A stretch of 64,000 bases of DNA from Candidatus Mycalebacterium zealandia (GTDB lineage Bacteria > Desulfobacterota_D > UBA1144 > Nemesobacterales > Mycalebacteriaceae), in the NCBI GenBank assembly GCA_014075295.1, contig CP046180.1, forward strand, positions 124,001 through 188,000, read 5' to 3'. Position numbers and translations under genes: made by a program. Position 1 is the stretch's first letter. Each line of letters begins with the position of its first letter. Positions 28,422 through 36,200 of this stretch are shown piece by piece. The notes beneath the pieces are model-generated. The model was not told the origin of the DNA, did not search any database, and worked only from the letters and a program-made list of their open reading frames with translations.

Positions 28422-30113
28422 TTAACCCTTCATCTTCTCCCGCATCGGTTCGGTAATAAAATAAGTTGCGGGGCTTATCGCGTCCGGATCGGTGCGGACG
28501 TTAACAACATAAGGTTTTTTTGAATTAAGGGCGCGCTTAATCGCGGGTTCAAGTTCCAGCAATTCCGAAACAAACTCACCCCCGCCCCCCATTGCTTCGG
28601 CGATTTGATGAAAACCCACCTCTCCGAGCATAACGCCGTCAAGCGGGGCTTTTTCGCCGTATGTAATGCGGATTTGATTTCTCGTCATTCCCCACGAAGA
28701 GTCGTTGCAAACCACAATCGCTATGGGCAAATTGTGTTTTACCGCGGTTTCAAACTCCATAAAATTCATCCCGAACGCGCCGTCTCCGGTTATTAACACA
28801 ACGGGATTTCCCGGACGCGCCGCCTTCACTCCAAGCGCGAACGGAAGCCCCACTCCCATGCAACCGAGCGGGCCGCCCTTCACATATCCGCCCGGAATTT
28901 CCACACGGCACGAAGCGTCAGTCCATGCCTGACAGTCTCCGCCGTCCGGCACAAAAATTGTTCGGGTCGGAGCAATTTTATTAACCGCCTCAACAACTGA
29001 AACCGGATGAATCGCGCCTTTTTTTGAAGAGACGTTTTTCTCCGAGAAAAAAGCGCGGGATTTTTTATCGGAAATCTTTTTTAATTGCGCGGTCCATTTG
29101 TCAAAAACCGGAGAGGATTTTTTCAGTTCGCGATTTAATTTTTTCAAAACAGCCGAAACATCCGCCGCGACTGGAATGTCAACGTTTCTGTTTCTGCCTA
29201 TCTCGGTTGGCTCTATGTCAATCTGCGCTATTTTCGCTTTTTTATTAAATGTTTTTCCAAAGCCCATAAAAACGCCCATGCGGACTCCCGCAAGCAAAAT
29301 AAAATCCGCCTTCTCAGTCGCGTCTGAAAAACCGAAAGGTGAAGACGGGCCCGCAGGACCGAAACAGAATTGCGAGGAGTCCGGAATTATCCCCCTGCCC
29401 AGATGAAGAGTAAAAAACGGAGCGCGGACAGTTTTTGAAAGTTTCGCAATTTCATCTCGCGCGCCGGAATAATACGCCCCGCTTCCGGCTATAAACAACG
29501 GTTTTTTTGCCCGGCGAATATTTTCCGCGATTTCTTTTATCGCCTCATCGGAGGCTTCGGGATTTTCAATTTTCGAAAAATCCGCCTTTTCTATTTCGCT
29601 TTCCGCGCAAAACGGATAAAGAACCTCATACGACATTCCGAGATAAACGGGTCCCGGTCTTCCCGTTTTCGCCGCACGCCACGCATCCGTTACGTAATGC
29701 GGAATCCTTGAAGCTTCATAAACCGTTCTCACCCATTTCGCCACCGGGCGCGCGATGGCTTCCTGATCAATTTCCTGCAATGAAAGCCGGTCATTCTCCT
29801 CAATTCCGGACCTGCCGGAAATAATAACCAGCGGCGAATTTGCCAGAAAAGAAACCGCCATTGCCGTCAAAGTGTTTGTGAATCCGGGCCCTGCTGTTAC
29901 AAGACACACCGCCGGCACTCCGGTTGAACGCGCGTAAGCGTCCGCCGCCATTGCCGCGCCCTGCTCGTTGTGAGTGTCAAGAAGCCGTATTCCAAGTTCT
30001 GAACACGCCTTGTAAACCGGATTTATATGCCCGCCGCCGAGCGTGAAAACATCCTTTACACCCAGTTTTTTCAGGGTTTGAGCAAGTAAAAAACCGCCCT
30101 GTTTCTTTTCCAT
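28422..30113 (-). CDS. Thiamine-pyrophosphate-dependent enzyme, acetolactate synthase-like
   Basis: The 563-residue protein has the three-domain layout of the decarboxylase/AHAS superfamily: N-terminal PYR domain with the catalytic Glu of DTHNEQGAAMAADAYAR (about residue 44), a central domain, and the TPP domain GDGAFGMNFMEFETAV ending CNDSSWGM. No small regulatory subunit (ilvN) is next to it. Neighbours give no pathway, so acetolactate synthase, a 2-hydroxyacyl-CoA lyase/oxalyl-CoA decarboxylase or a benzoylformate-type decarboxylase remain open. Its codons look more AT-rich than most neighbours, as in DUF1015 and lepA. Confidence 0.8.
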   Translation of the reverse strand: MEKKQGGFLLAQTLKKLGVKDVFTLGGGHINPVYKACSELGIRLLDTHNEQGAAMAADAYARSTGVPAVCLVTAGPGFTNTLTAMAVSFLANSPLVIISGRSGIEENDRLSLQEIDQEAIARPVAKWVRTVYEASRIPHYVTDAWRAAKTGRPGPVYLGMSYEVLYPFCAESEIEKADFSKIENPEASDEAIKEIAENIRRAKKPLFIAGSGAYYSGARDEIAKLSKTVRAPFFTLHLGRGIIPDSSQFCFGPAGPSSPFGFSDATEKADFILLAGVRMGVFMGFGKTFNKKAKIAQIDIEPTEIGRNRNVDIPVAADVSAVLKKLNRELKKSSPVFDKWTAQLKKISDKKSRAFFSEKNVSSKKGAIHPVSVVEAVNKIAPTRTIFVPDGGDCQAWTDASCRVEIPGGYVKGGPLGCMGVGLPFALGVKAARPGNPVVLITGDGAFGMNFMEFETAVKHNLPIAIVVCNDSSWGMTRNQIRITYGEKAPLDGVMLGEVGFHQIAEAMGGGGEFVSELLELEPAIKRALNSKKPYVVNVRTDPDAISPATYFITEPMREKMKG

Positions 30114-30177
30114 GCCGATTATTGTACTGGCAACGCGCGTTTATGGGCAATTTTTCAAAAAAAAACGCGAAAACCTC

Positions 30178-30205
30178 TTGAACGGCGGAATACCGTTTTT
30201 ATATT
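30178..30205 (+). promoter_or_regulatory. hsp20 promoter with an inverted repeat in the spacer
   Basis: TTGAAC (30178-30183) and TATATT (30200-30205) are 16 nt apart. Together with the preceding C, CTTGAA matches the heat-shock sigma-32 -35 element, though the -10 region is not a clear sigma-32 box. AACGG and CCGTT (30181-30185 and 30193-30197) form a short inverted repeat across the spacer that could be a repressor site. Confidence 0.45.
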
Positions 30206-30240
30206 GAGAACGCCAAAAACAAAAAAGGAGGTAAGTGGCA

Positions 30241-30675
30241 ATGAACACATTAAGACTTTGGGAACCGTTCGGAATGCTAAGAGAGTTTGACGACGTGTTT
30301 AGAAACTTCGGCGCGTTCGGCTCCGCGACAAGAGACGGGAAGGATTTGCTCGCAAAAACCGATATAGCGGAAACGGACAAATCGTACGAAATCGCACTGG
30401 AAGTTTCGGGAATTGAAGCGAAAGACCTGACCCTTGAAGTAAAGGACGACGTTCTTTCCATCAAAGGCGAAAGGAAGTTTGAGGAAAAAGCAGAAGACGG
30501 GAAAAAATACATAACCGTTGAAAGACGCTACGGAAAGTTTTCCCGCAGTTTCGGTCTTCCGGAAAAAACGGACAAAAAAGGGATAAAAGCCGACTGCAAA
30601 AACGGCATCCTGACCGTAACGGTTCCGAAAACCGAAGTTGAAGAGAAAAAACCTCTGAAGATTGAGGTGAGTTAG
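30241..30675 (+). CDS. Small heat-shock protein, Hsp20/alpha-crystallin family
   Basis: The 144-residue protein has a short N-terminal arm (MNTLRLWEPFGMLREFDDVF), an alpha-crystallin domain (about 45-135; EVSGIEAKDLTLEVKDDVLS, ERRYGKFSRSFGLPE, ADCKNGILTVTVPK) and a final IEV that fits the I-x-V anchoring motif. It is an ATP-independent holdase. AGGAGG at 30226-30231 is 9 nt from the ATG at 30241 and only 3 nt from an upstream GTG at 30235, which decides for 30241. It has its own promoter and terminator, so it is a single-gene unit. Confidence 0.94.
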   Translation: MNTLRLWEPFGMLREFDDVFRNFGAFGSATRDGKDLLAKTDIAETDKSYEIALEVSGIEAKDLTLEVKDDVLSIKGERKFEEKAEDGKKYITVERRYGKFSRSFGLPEKTDKKGIKADCKNGILTVTVPKTEVEEKKPLKIEVS

Positions 30676-30695
30676 GCGCCTGAAAAGAGGCGAAC

Positions 30696-30738
30696 AAAAG
30701 CGTGGCATCCCAAGAATAAGTGGGCGCCGCGCTTTTTT
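30696..30738 (+). terminator. Rho-independent terminator of hsp20
   Basis: AAAAGCGTGGC (30696-30706) pairs with GCCGCGCTTTT (30726-30736, one G-T pair); inside it CCCA/TGGG extends the stem. A run of six T follows. Confidence 0.8.
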
Positions 30739-30842
30739 ATTCCCCGCTCAAGCGGCTCAATCTTCAGATTCGGCGGCTTGGAATCAAAACACCTGACATT
30801 AACGCTGGCTCTTACGCGCCGTCCGGCACCAGCCCGGAAACT

Positions 30843-31724
30843 TCACGGCTCTATGCCAAGATCCCTTCTCATTCGCGCGTCCGGAGGGCTGTTTTTGTTC
30901 CAGTAGTCTGAAAAGATTGTCTTCTTCCGCCGCGCCACAGTTTCAATCCGTTTCGCGCCCTTGCCCCATCCACTTCTGTAATTTTCGCGCCACGAGACAA
31001 TTTTATGCGGAAAATCAGTTTCAAAATCCATTTCAAAAACCCTGTCCGTTTTCGGGAAAAACAGCGAGTACCGTGTAATGCCCGGTGCCGGACTTGAGAT
31101 TTTTGCGTCCGCCCGCTCAACTCCGGTCGGTGTGTGGAGAAGCCTTGTTATCAGAAGCCCCGGAACAATTGAGATTCTTCCGGTGGGAAGAGATTGCGGG
31201 GCAATCCGCGCCCGTGTCCAGATTTCATCTTCAAGAAAAACACTCTCCACCTTGAAACTTTCGTCTCCCTCGCTCTCAAAGTATGAAAAAGTTTTTCCCT
31301 CGTAATACCGTCCCCTGAGATTGAATTGAGAGAAAACATGCCCGCACCACTCCTGAGACGAAAGCGTAACTTTTAGGGGGCGCAGGTCCGCTCCTGAAAC
31401 CGGTGCAAACACTGATGACATTGTTGAATACCTGTAGATTCCGGTGTTGAATTTCTTTACAAGGTTCAGTTTGAGAACCTTCACAGCATCCCGTCCGGCG
31501 AGGGAGGGGTTGTCAAGTTTCACGTGTTTTGAGCGCGAAAAATCTTCGGTAACAAAAATCAAAACTGCGTATCCGGGGTGTTTCGCGCCGTAGCGCGCCT
31601 GACTCAGTTCGTAACTCGTAATCTCCGCCCTGCCCGAATACCAGTAGTCGTCAAACTGCGCGGCGAAAGCGTGTGAAACCGCCGCGACGCAGACAAAAAC
31701 AAGCCCTAAAAACAGTGCGCGCAT
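30843..31724 (-). CDS. Conserved exported protein of unknown function
   Basis: The 293-residue protein has a cleavable signal peptide (hydrophobic 4-20, AFA-AQ cleavage site). Conserved-looking segments are QARYGAKHPGYAVLIFVTED, YRYSTMSSVFAPV, TLSSQEWCGHVFSQ and DEIWTRARI. I recall relatives of this pattern, often mislabelled septum formation inhibitor Maf although they lack any Maf pyrophosphatase motif; that label should not be used. Likely a periplasmic or lumenal beta-rich protein. It stands alone between hsp20 and rpmG. Confidence 0.75.
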   Translation of the reverse strand: MRALFLGLVFVCVAAVSHAFAAQFDDYWYSGRAEITSYELSQARYGAKHPGYAVLIFVTEDFSRSKHVKLDNPSLAGRDAVKVLKLNLVKKFNTGIYRYSTMSSVFAPVSGADLRPLKVTLSSQEWCGHVFSQFNLRGRYYEGKTFSYFESEGDESFKVESVFLEDEIWTRARIAPQSLPTGRISIVPGLLITRLLHTPTGVERADAKISSPAPGITRYSLFFPKTDRVFEMDFETDFPHKIVSWRENYRSGWGKGAKRIETVARRKKTIFSDYWNKNSPPDARMRRDLGIEP

Positions 31725-31751
31725 ACGGATTTATGATAACCGATTGATTTC

Positions 31752-31780
31752 TTGAAGTTTCACCGCTTTGCTGTTATATT
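31752..31780 (+). promoter_or_regulatory. Promoter of rpmG-rpmB
   Basis: TTGAAG (31752-31757), 17-nt spacer, TATATT (31775-31780); the ATG at 31813 follows after about 32 nt with GAGGAAGG as ribosome site. Confidence 0.6.
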
Positions 31781-31812
31781 GCCGTTCCCGCTACAAGAGG
31801 AAGGGTTAAATA

Positions 31813-31974
31813 ATGGGAAAACAGGGAAATCGGCTTATGGTCAAAATCAAAAGCACTGAGAGCCACCACATCTACTACACCGAGAAAAACAAGGTGAATA
31901 CTGAAGACCGCCTTGAACTCAAAAAGTTTGATCCCGTTGTGAGAAAACATGTTCTCTACAAGGAGACCAAGTAA
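31813..31974 (+). CDS. rpmG: 50S ribosomal protein L33
   Basis: A 53-residue protein: [27 protein letters not shown] and [20 protein letters not shown]. It matches the L33 family, in the zinc-free form without CxxC pairs. The TAA stop overlaps the rpmB ATG (TAATG), so the two ribosomal genes are coupled. Confidence 0.95.
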   Translation: MGKQGNRLMVKIKSTESHHIYYTEKNKVNTEDRLELKKFDPVVRKHVLYKETK

Positions 31975-32216
31975 TGGCGCGCAAATGCTCAATCACGGGC
32001 AAAAAGCCTCTGGCCGGAAACCATGTTTCGCACGCGAACAACAAAACCAGACGGCGCCAGTTGCCTAATCTTCAAACCAAAAGGATTTTTATTCCCGAAC
32101 TCGGCAAGTTTGTGAAAATCAAATTGTCCACCCGCGCTCTGCGCACGATTGACAAAAAAGGGCTTGTTCCGTTCCTCAAAAGCGAAGGCCTTTCGCTCAA
32201 AGATGTCATCAGGTAG
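31974..32216 (+). CDS. rpmB: 50S ribosomal protein L28
   Basis: The 80-residue protein starts [20 protein letters not shown], with NNKTRRRQLPNLQTKR in the middle and LSTRALRTIDKKGL near the end, all typical of L28. It carries a single Cys near the start instead of the zinc-binding pairs of some L28 proteins. The order rpmG-rpmB differs from the E. coli rpmB-rpmG order. Confidence 0.96.
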   Translation: MARKCSITGKKPLAGNHVSHANNKTRRRQLPNLQTKRIFIPELGKFVKIKLSTRALRTIDKKGLVPFLKSEGLSLKDVIR

Positions 32217-32228
32217 CCGGACGCTTCC

Positions 32229-33137
32229 TCACACCATATACGAAATCATAGTCGGCAGAACCAGAAACGACACCGCCGTGCTGACAGCGGTTACCGAGGC
32301 AACTTTTTCCGGCTCGGCGCCGTACTTTTCGGCAAGCACAAGGCAGGTAACGGCCGTTGGCATCGCGGACTGGAGAATCATCACCTTTGAGGTGAGTTCA
32401 GAAACGTTGAAAAACGGAATCAGCACGATAGCGGCGAAAAATCCGAGCGCAATCCGCGAGCATCCGAAAATGGACGAAACCCAGAAACTTGAAATGGAAA
32501 TCTCCGAAAGCCGGTATCCCAGAATAAACATCATTCCCGGAACCGCGATGTCGGCGAAAAGCGAAATCGTCCTGTCCAGAAAAAGCGGCGTTTCATATCC
32601 GCCGAAGTTCACCCACATTCCGCCAAGCGCGGAGTAGATGAGCGGCAGTTTGAAAATTTCAGAAATTGAACCACGCGAGTTCACAAGCGCGACACCGAGC
32701 GTGTAGTGAAGAAGTGCCATTGCCACCATGCACACAACGGCAATCTGAAACCCCTGCTCGCCAAACGCGAACAGGATAAGCGGCAGCCCCATGTTACCGT
32801 TGTTGGCAAATATCATTGTTGGCAAATAGGCGGGGCGCGAAACCTTGAAGATTTTTGTGAGAATCAAGCCCGCGACAAGGCACAGCGCGGACACCAAGGC
32901 AAAAAATCCGAAAATCCGCGCCACAAAATAAAAGTCCATCGGCGGGGCGGAAAAAGACGAAAAAATCAGGCAGGGCGCGGCAATATAAAGAACAAGGTCG
33001 TTGATGGGAGAAATATCAACGCGCTTGATTTTTCCAAACAGAAAACCGACCGCGATAATAAGGAAAACAGGCAGAACAATATGCGCGATTCCCGAGTCCG
33101 CCATTTCAATTCTGAGCGGGAAATGAAAGTCGGGCAT
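32229..33137 (-). CDS. AEC (auxin efflux carrier) family transporter
   Basis: Starting at 33137 gives 302 residues with about ten membrane helices and the family motif FANNGNMGLPLILFAFGE (about 115-132). AEC/BART proteins are secondary carriers for organic anions such as malate. Its ATG overlaps the fabH stop (TAATG), so it is translated with fabH; a longer frame to 33164 is less likely. The link with fabH is positional only. Confidence 0.85.
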   Translation of the reverse strand: MPDFHFPLRIEMADSGIAHIVLPVFLIIAVGFLFGKIKRVDISPINDLVLYIAAPCLIFSSFSAPPMDFYFVARIFGFFALVSALCLVAGLILTKIFKVSRPAYLPTMIFANNGNMGLPLILFAFGEQGFQIAVVCMVAMALLHYTLGVALVNSRGSISEIFKLPLIYSALGGMWVNFGGYETPLFLDRTISLFADIAVPGMMFILGYRLSEISISSFWVSSIFGCSRIALGFFAAIVLIPFFNVSELTSKVMILQSAMPTAVTCLVLAEKYGAEPEKVASVTAVSTAVSFLVLPTMISYMV

Positions 33138-34114
33138 TACAGCCTCACTACGCAGGAGCCCCATGTGAAACCGGCTCCGAAAGCGGCGAGAAGCACCGTG
33201 CTTCCCTCACAAATCCGGCCTTCCTTGAGCGCTTCGTGCAGGGCAATTGGTATGGAAGCCGAAGAAGTGTTTCCATATTTATCCAAGTTCACCACAACCT
33301 TTTCTTCGGGAAAATTCATCCTTTTTCTGGTGGCTTCAATAATCCTGGAATTCGCCTGATGCGGAATGAAAAGGTCTATGTTTTCGGGCTCAAGCCCGGC
33401 GAGTTTAACCGCTTGCTCCGAAGCCGTCTCCATCGCCTTGACCGCCTCCTTGAAAACTTCGTTGCCTTCCATTTTCAGAAAATGACTCCTGTCTTTAACG
33501 CTTTGCTCGGTCGCGGGAATTCTTGAACCGCCGCCCGGCATGTAAAGAAGATTCCAGTTGTCGCCATCGGAACCCAGTTGGGAGGAAAGCACTCCGGGGG
33601 TTTCAGATTTCTGTAAAACCGCCGCGCCCGCCCCGTCTCCGAAAAGAATGCAGGTTGAACGGTCCTGATAATCAACCACCTTTGACAAGGTTTCCACCCC
33701 CACGGCGAGCACCGTTTTGCAACGCCCCGAGTCTATCATGTCACGCGCTATGTGAATTGCGTACAGAAATCCCGAACAGCCCGCGAGAATGTCAAAAGCC
33801 GTGGCTTTTTTCGCTTTAAGTTTGCTTTGCAGGATGCACGCGGTTGATGGAAAAAGGTAATCGGGCGTAACGGTGGCGACAATGATGGCGTCAATGTCTT
33901 CGGGCGAAACATTTGCCTCTTTTACCGCCTGTTGTGCGGCGACAATCCCCATATCCGACGATGCTTCGGCGTCCGTCGCAATTCTTCTCTCTTTGATGCC
34001 CGTTCTTGTAACTATCCACTCATCGGAGGTATCAACAATTTTTTCAATGTCTTGATTGGAAAGAACTTTCTCGGGAGAGTATGAGCCGATTCCCGTAATC
34101 CTGACGAAACTCAT
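33137..34114 (-). CDS. fabH: 3-oxoacyl-[acyl-carrier-protein] synthase III
   Basis: From the ATG at 34114 the protein has 325 residues, starting MSFVRITGIGSYSPEKVLSN as in the family. The Cys-His-Asn triad is present: Cys in LAGCSGFLYA (about residue 113), His in IPHQANSRII and Asn in YGNTSSASIP. It condenses acyl-CoA with malonyl-ACP to start fatty acid synthesis. Three ATG codons (34129, 34123, 34114) are in frame; the promoter predicts a transcript that starts at or just before 34114, which favours that one. Confidence 0.95.
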   Translation of the reverse strand: MSFVRITGIGSYSPEKVLSNQDIEKIVDTSDEWIVTRTGIKERRIATDAEASSDMGIVAAQQAVKEANVSPEDIDAIIVATVTPDYLFPSTACILQSKLKAKKATAFDILAGCSGFLYAIHIARDMIDSGRCKTVLAVGVETLSKVVDYQDRSTCILFGDGAGAAVLQKSETPGVLSSQLGSDGDNWNLLYMPGGGSRIPATEQSVKDRSHFLKMEGNEVFKEAVKAMETASEQAVKLAGLEPENIDLFIPHQANSRIIEATRKRMNFPEEKVVVNLDKYGNTSSASIPIALHEALKEGRICEGSTVLLAAFGAGFTWGSCVVRL

Positions 34115-34121
34115 TTGTGCC

Positions 34122-34150
34122 ATTATCATTTCAAAAAATAGCGATGTCAA
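34122..34150 (-). promoter_or_regulatory. fabH promoter with leaderless geometry
   Basis: On the minus strand a perfect TTGACA (34150-34145), a 17-nt spacer and GATAAT (34127-34122) end 7 nt before the fabH ATG at 34114. There is no ribosome binding site. Confidence 0.6.
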
Positions 34151-34235
34151 ACCCCTTTATTTTTCGGGACAGTTGTGTCATTACAGATTGAAGAAAAATC
34201 CGCGTAGTCACGCAGATTACTCGAAGGGGGAAAAC

Positions 34236-34634
34236 ATGAACTTGGCAAATGGAAAATTTTTCCAAACATTTACCGCATGCCTGCTGGTTGCGGCTTTTGC
34301 CTTCCATGTTCAGGCAAGTTACTGGTCACACCTGTTCGCGGGCGGAAACTGCGGGGACTACAACTGCACTCAAAAGTACAACGGCAAGTTCTCTTTTGAC
34401 ACCGAAGTCAGAACCGATTTGCGTGAGGGCGGAACCTTGGCAATTGGAGCAATCAACATATTTGACGCCTACCCCGACAGGATGGACGGAGCAATTGGTG
34501 GCAATGCGCGGCTTATAAACAGAGGATTTTTTACGGCTGGGAAGCCCGTGGAGCGCATCCAATTGAAGACGGTTTTACTACGCGCGGCTGACGACCGATT
34601 TGCAAGCGCTTTCAATCCGCGCCGTTTCGTTTGA
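34236..34634 (+). pseudogene. Remnant of a TonB-dependent outer-membrane receptor
   Basis: From the ATG at 34236 (AAGGGGGA ribosome site) there is a signal peptide (TFTACLLVAAFAFHVQA) and then, after some 25 residues, YNGKFSFDTEVRTD, TLAIGAINIFDAYPDRMDG and RLINRGFF. The middle stretch is the typical last beta-strands of a TonB-dependent receptor. The plug and most of the barrel (600 or more residues) are missing. The final 19 residues are simply antisense to the neighbouring minus-strand gene, so the true barrel end is lost too. It looks like an internal deletion that kept signal and near-C-terminal pieces. Whether the 132-residue product is made is unknown. Confidence 0.65.
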
Positions 34635-35030
34635 GTCAAAACCCGCGCTCACGCCCGCGCTCACGTTTCCGTCGCGGTCCGTGAACCAGATTTCCGCGCG
34701 CCGCTCATGCTCAAGAAGTGCGAGGTTCTCCATATCCTTTTCTGATTCCAGAGAGAAAAAATATTCGTAACTGAATTTGCCTCCGCCTGTTTCAATAAAC
34801 ACAAACGCGCAAACGGCGGGAAACTCCTCCTTATCAACAAATTCAAACTGAAAATTCACGGACGGCTCAAAATCATTTTCAAACAAAAAAGCGAGCGCCA
34901 AATCCTTGACGGCGAAAACAACGCCGTTCAAACCCGAAAACGCAATGCAACCCGCATCCACAATGGAAAGAGCCATCGCGGTTTCGGAATCAATCTCCGG
35001 GGAGCGTGTGATTTTTTTGCTTTCCGCCAT
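34578..35030 (-). CDS. Hypothetical protein
   Basis: The 150-residue protein (MAESKKITRSPEIDSETAMA) has no signal peptide, a hydrophobic patch around residues 20-50 (AFSGLNGVVFAVKDLALAFLF) and an acidic C-terminal half with WFTDRDGNVSAGVSAGFDS. I do not recognise it. It directly follows the DUF547 gene on the same strand (the DUF547 stop is 3 bp before its ATG), which suggests cotranscription. Its 3' end overlaps the receptor remnant on the other strand. Confidence 0.55.
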   Translation of the reverse strand: MAESKKITRSPEIDSETAMALSIVDAGCIAFSGLNGVVFAVKDLALAFLFENDFEPSVNFQFEFVDKEEFPAVCAFVFIETGGGKFSYEYFFSLESEKDMENLALLEHERRAEIWFTDRDGNVSAGVSAGFDSNETARIESACKSVVSRA

Positions 35031-35032
35031 TA

Positions 35033-35848
35033 CTATTTCTCGTTGAGCGACCAATCGTAACCGCCCTCAACCAGTCCGGATGTCCTTTTCACGGTCGCCG
35101 CAAGTTTCGGAGCGGCGTATTTTGCTATGTGCTCACGCACGCCGCCGAAGTCTTCGGCGAACCAGAAATATATGGAAGAAATAACAAGTTTTCCGTCCTT
35201 GACCTTTACACCGCGAGGGTGGTTCGCAAAATCTCGCGCGCCGTTTTCAAGAAGTTGTTCGGTGTTTTCAGCCGTGTAGGCGACGGGCGCAAGGTCGGGA
35301 CAACCTATGGAAGCACAGTTCACCGCGTAATGAATTCGCGCGTCTTTCCACACGGGGCGCAAAATCCCATGCTCAATGTCGTCAAGTGAAAGCAGCACGC
35401 CTTCAACGGAAACAATCTTTTTGCCCCACGGCCCGTCCGTGCCCGGGGGCGAGGTGTCAATATCAAGAATGCTTGAAACCGGATAGGCGTTCAAAATCGT
35501 TTGCACGGTCAGCGCGTTGTAGAGATTTATCCAAAATGCCTTTTGCTCCGCACGGTTTAAGCCGGACACCTTCACGCGCCTCAGAGTGGAAATGTAATCG
35601 TCAAGCGCGCGGGCGTCCGCATTCGTTACGCCGCGGTAATTAACCAGATTCGCTCCGCGCCGCACGTGGACGTAAACGCGCAGAAAATCGTTCCACGCCT
35701 TGTGGGAAACGGTCCCGGAACTGCGGGGATTGTGCGTGCGGCGCAAATCCTTAATACCGCTCCGGGCGTCCGCCGTGAACGGAAAAAAAAACAGGCAGAG
35801 GAAAAACAACACCGCAAGCAGTTTCAGGTTGGCTCTCACATCTTTCAT
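35033..35848 (-). CDS. DUF547 domain-containing exported protein
   Basis: From 35848 the protein has 271 residues with a signal peptide (LKLLAVLFFLCLFFFPFTADA) followed by a DUF547 domain: WNDFLRVYVHVRRGANLVNY, AEQKAFWINLYNALTVQTIL and HYAVNCASIGCPDLAPVAY. Function is unknown; the domain looks papain-like or transferase-like in other reports. The ATG at 35848 overlaps a possible -10 box; a GTG at 35839 would fit a leaderless transcript. The frame runs open to 36241 but that part lacks any family match. Confidence 0.82.
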   Translation of the reverse strand: MKDVRANLKLLAVLFFLCLFFFPFTADARSGIKDLRRTHNPRSSGTVSHKAWNDFLRVYVHVRRGANLVNYRGVTNADARALDDYISTLRRVKVSGLNRAEQKAFWINLYNALTVQTILNAYPVSSILDIDTSPPGTDGPWGKKIVSVEGVLLSLDDIEHGILRPVWKDARIHYAVNCASIGCPDLAPVAYTAENTEQLLENGARDFANHPRGVKVKDGKLVISSIYFWFAEDFGGVREHIAKYAAPKLAATVKRTSGLVEGGYDWSLNEK

Positions 35849-35902
35849 TATGCGTGATGGGCGCGCGGACTGACAAACGCGGTTTGATGAGATAATACGG
35901 GC

Positions 35903-35932
35903 TTGACTGATTTCGCAATCCCACTGTAATAT
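35903..35932 (+). promoter_or_regulatory. Promoter of the 56-aa membrane protein
   Basis: TTGACT (35903-35908), 18-nt spacer, TAATAT (35927-35932); the ATG at 35940 is 7 nt downstream, so the mRNA may be leaderless. AGGGA sits only 3 nt from the ATG, too close for a usual ribosome site. Confidence 0.5.
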
Positions 35933-35939
35933 AGGGATT

Positions 35940-36110
35940 ATGGATACAACAACTTTAGTATTGGTTCTGGTTGCAATTCTTGTCGTTGTTCTTTTCGTAG
36001 TCAAAGGCGAAAGCGGCGGAGACACTTCCTCCGGTTCGGACGCTCCGACGCCGCCCGAAGACAAAAGCACTGGCAACGAACAGGATTCTTTTCGCAGCCC
36101 GAAATCTTGA
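35940..36110 (+). CDS. Small single-pass membrane protein, 56 aa
   Basis: MDTTTLVLVLVAILVVVLFV is one membrane helix at the very N terminus, followed by VVKGESGGD and a polar tail rich in Ser, Pro, Glu and Asp. The sharp promoter and the downstream hairpin with a T run make it a believable independent gene. No family recognised. By topology it could be an inner-membrane anchor with a short soluble tail. Confidence 0.6.
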   Translation: MDTTTLVLVLVAILVVVLFVVKGESGGDTSSGSDAPTPPEDKSTGNEQDSFRSPKS

Positions 36111-36114
36111 ACTG

Positions 36115-36184
36115 AACACAGCGCAATTGTTCTGCTTTGGTAAGATGCGGCCCCGGCTTGAGGAGACCGCTTCTGTGTTTTTTT
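36115..36184 (+). terminator. Hairpin with T tract after the 56-aa gene (terminator or small structured RNA)
   Basis: AACACAG (36115-36121) pairs with CTGTGTT (36173-36179), followed by five more T. Inside the large loop GCGG (36147-36150) pairs with CCGC (36167-36170). It could be a terminator with a long arm or the 3' part of a small RNA. Confidence 0.4.
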
Positions 36185-36200
36185 GACCGCGCCGCCGGAC

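Noticed and set aside
28412-28431. GAAGG/CCTTC hairpin between lepA and the TPP enzyme as terminator
   Set aside because: Stem of only five to six A/T-rich pairs, without a clear T run; recorded only as weak possibility.
32706-33359. Long plus-strand frame of 217 residues
   Set aside because: Antisense to fabH and the AEC carrier, both with strong family motifs; composition is that of a shadow frame.
34056-34235. N-terminal extension of the receptor remnant to 34056
   Set aside because: It would run antisense through the fabH start and promoter; the ATG at 34236 has a ribosome site and signal peptide.
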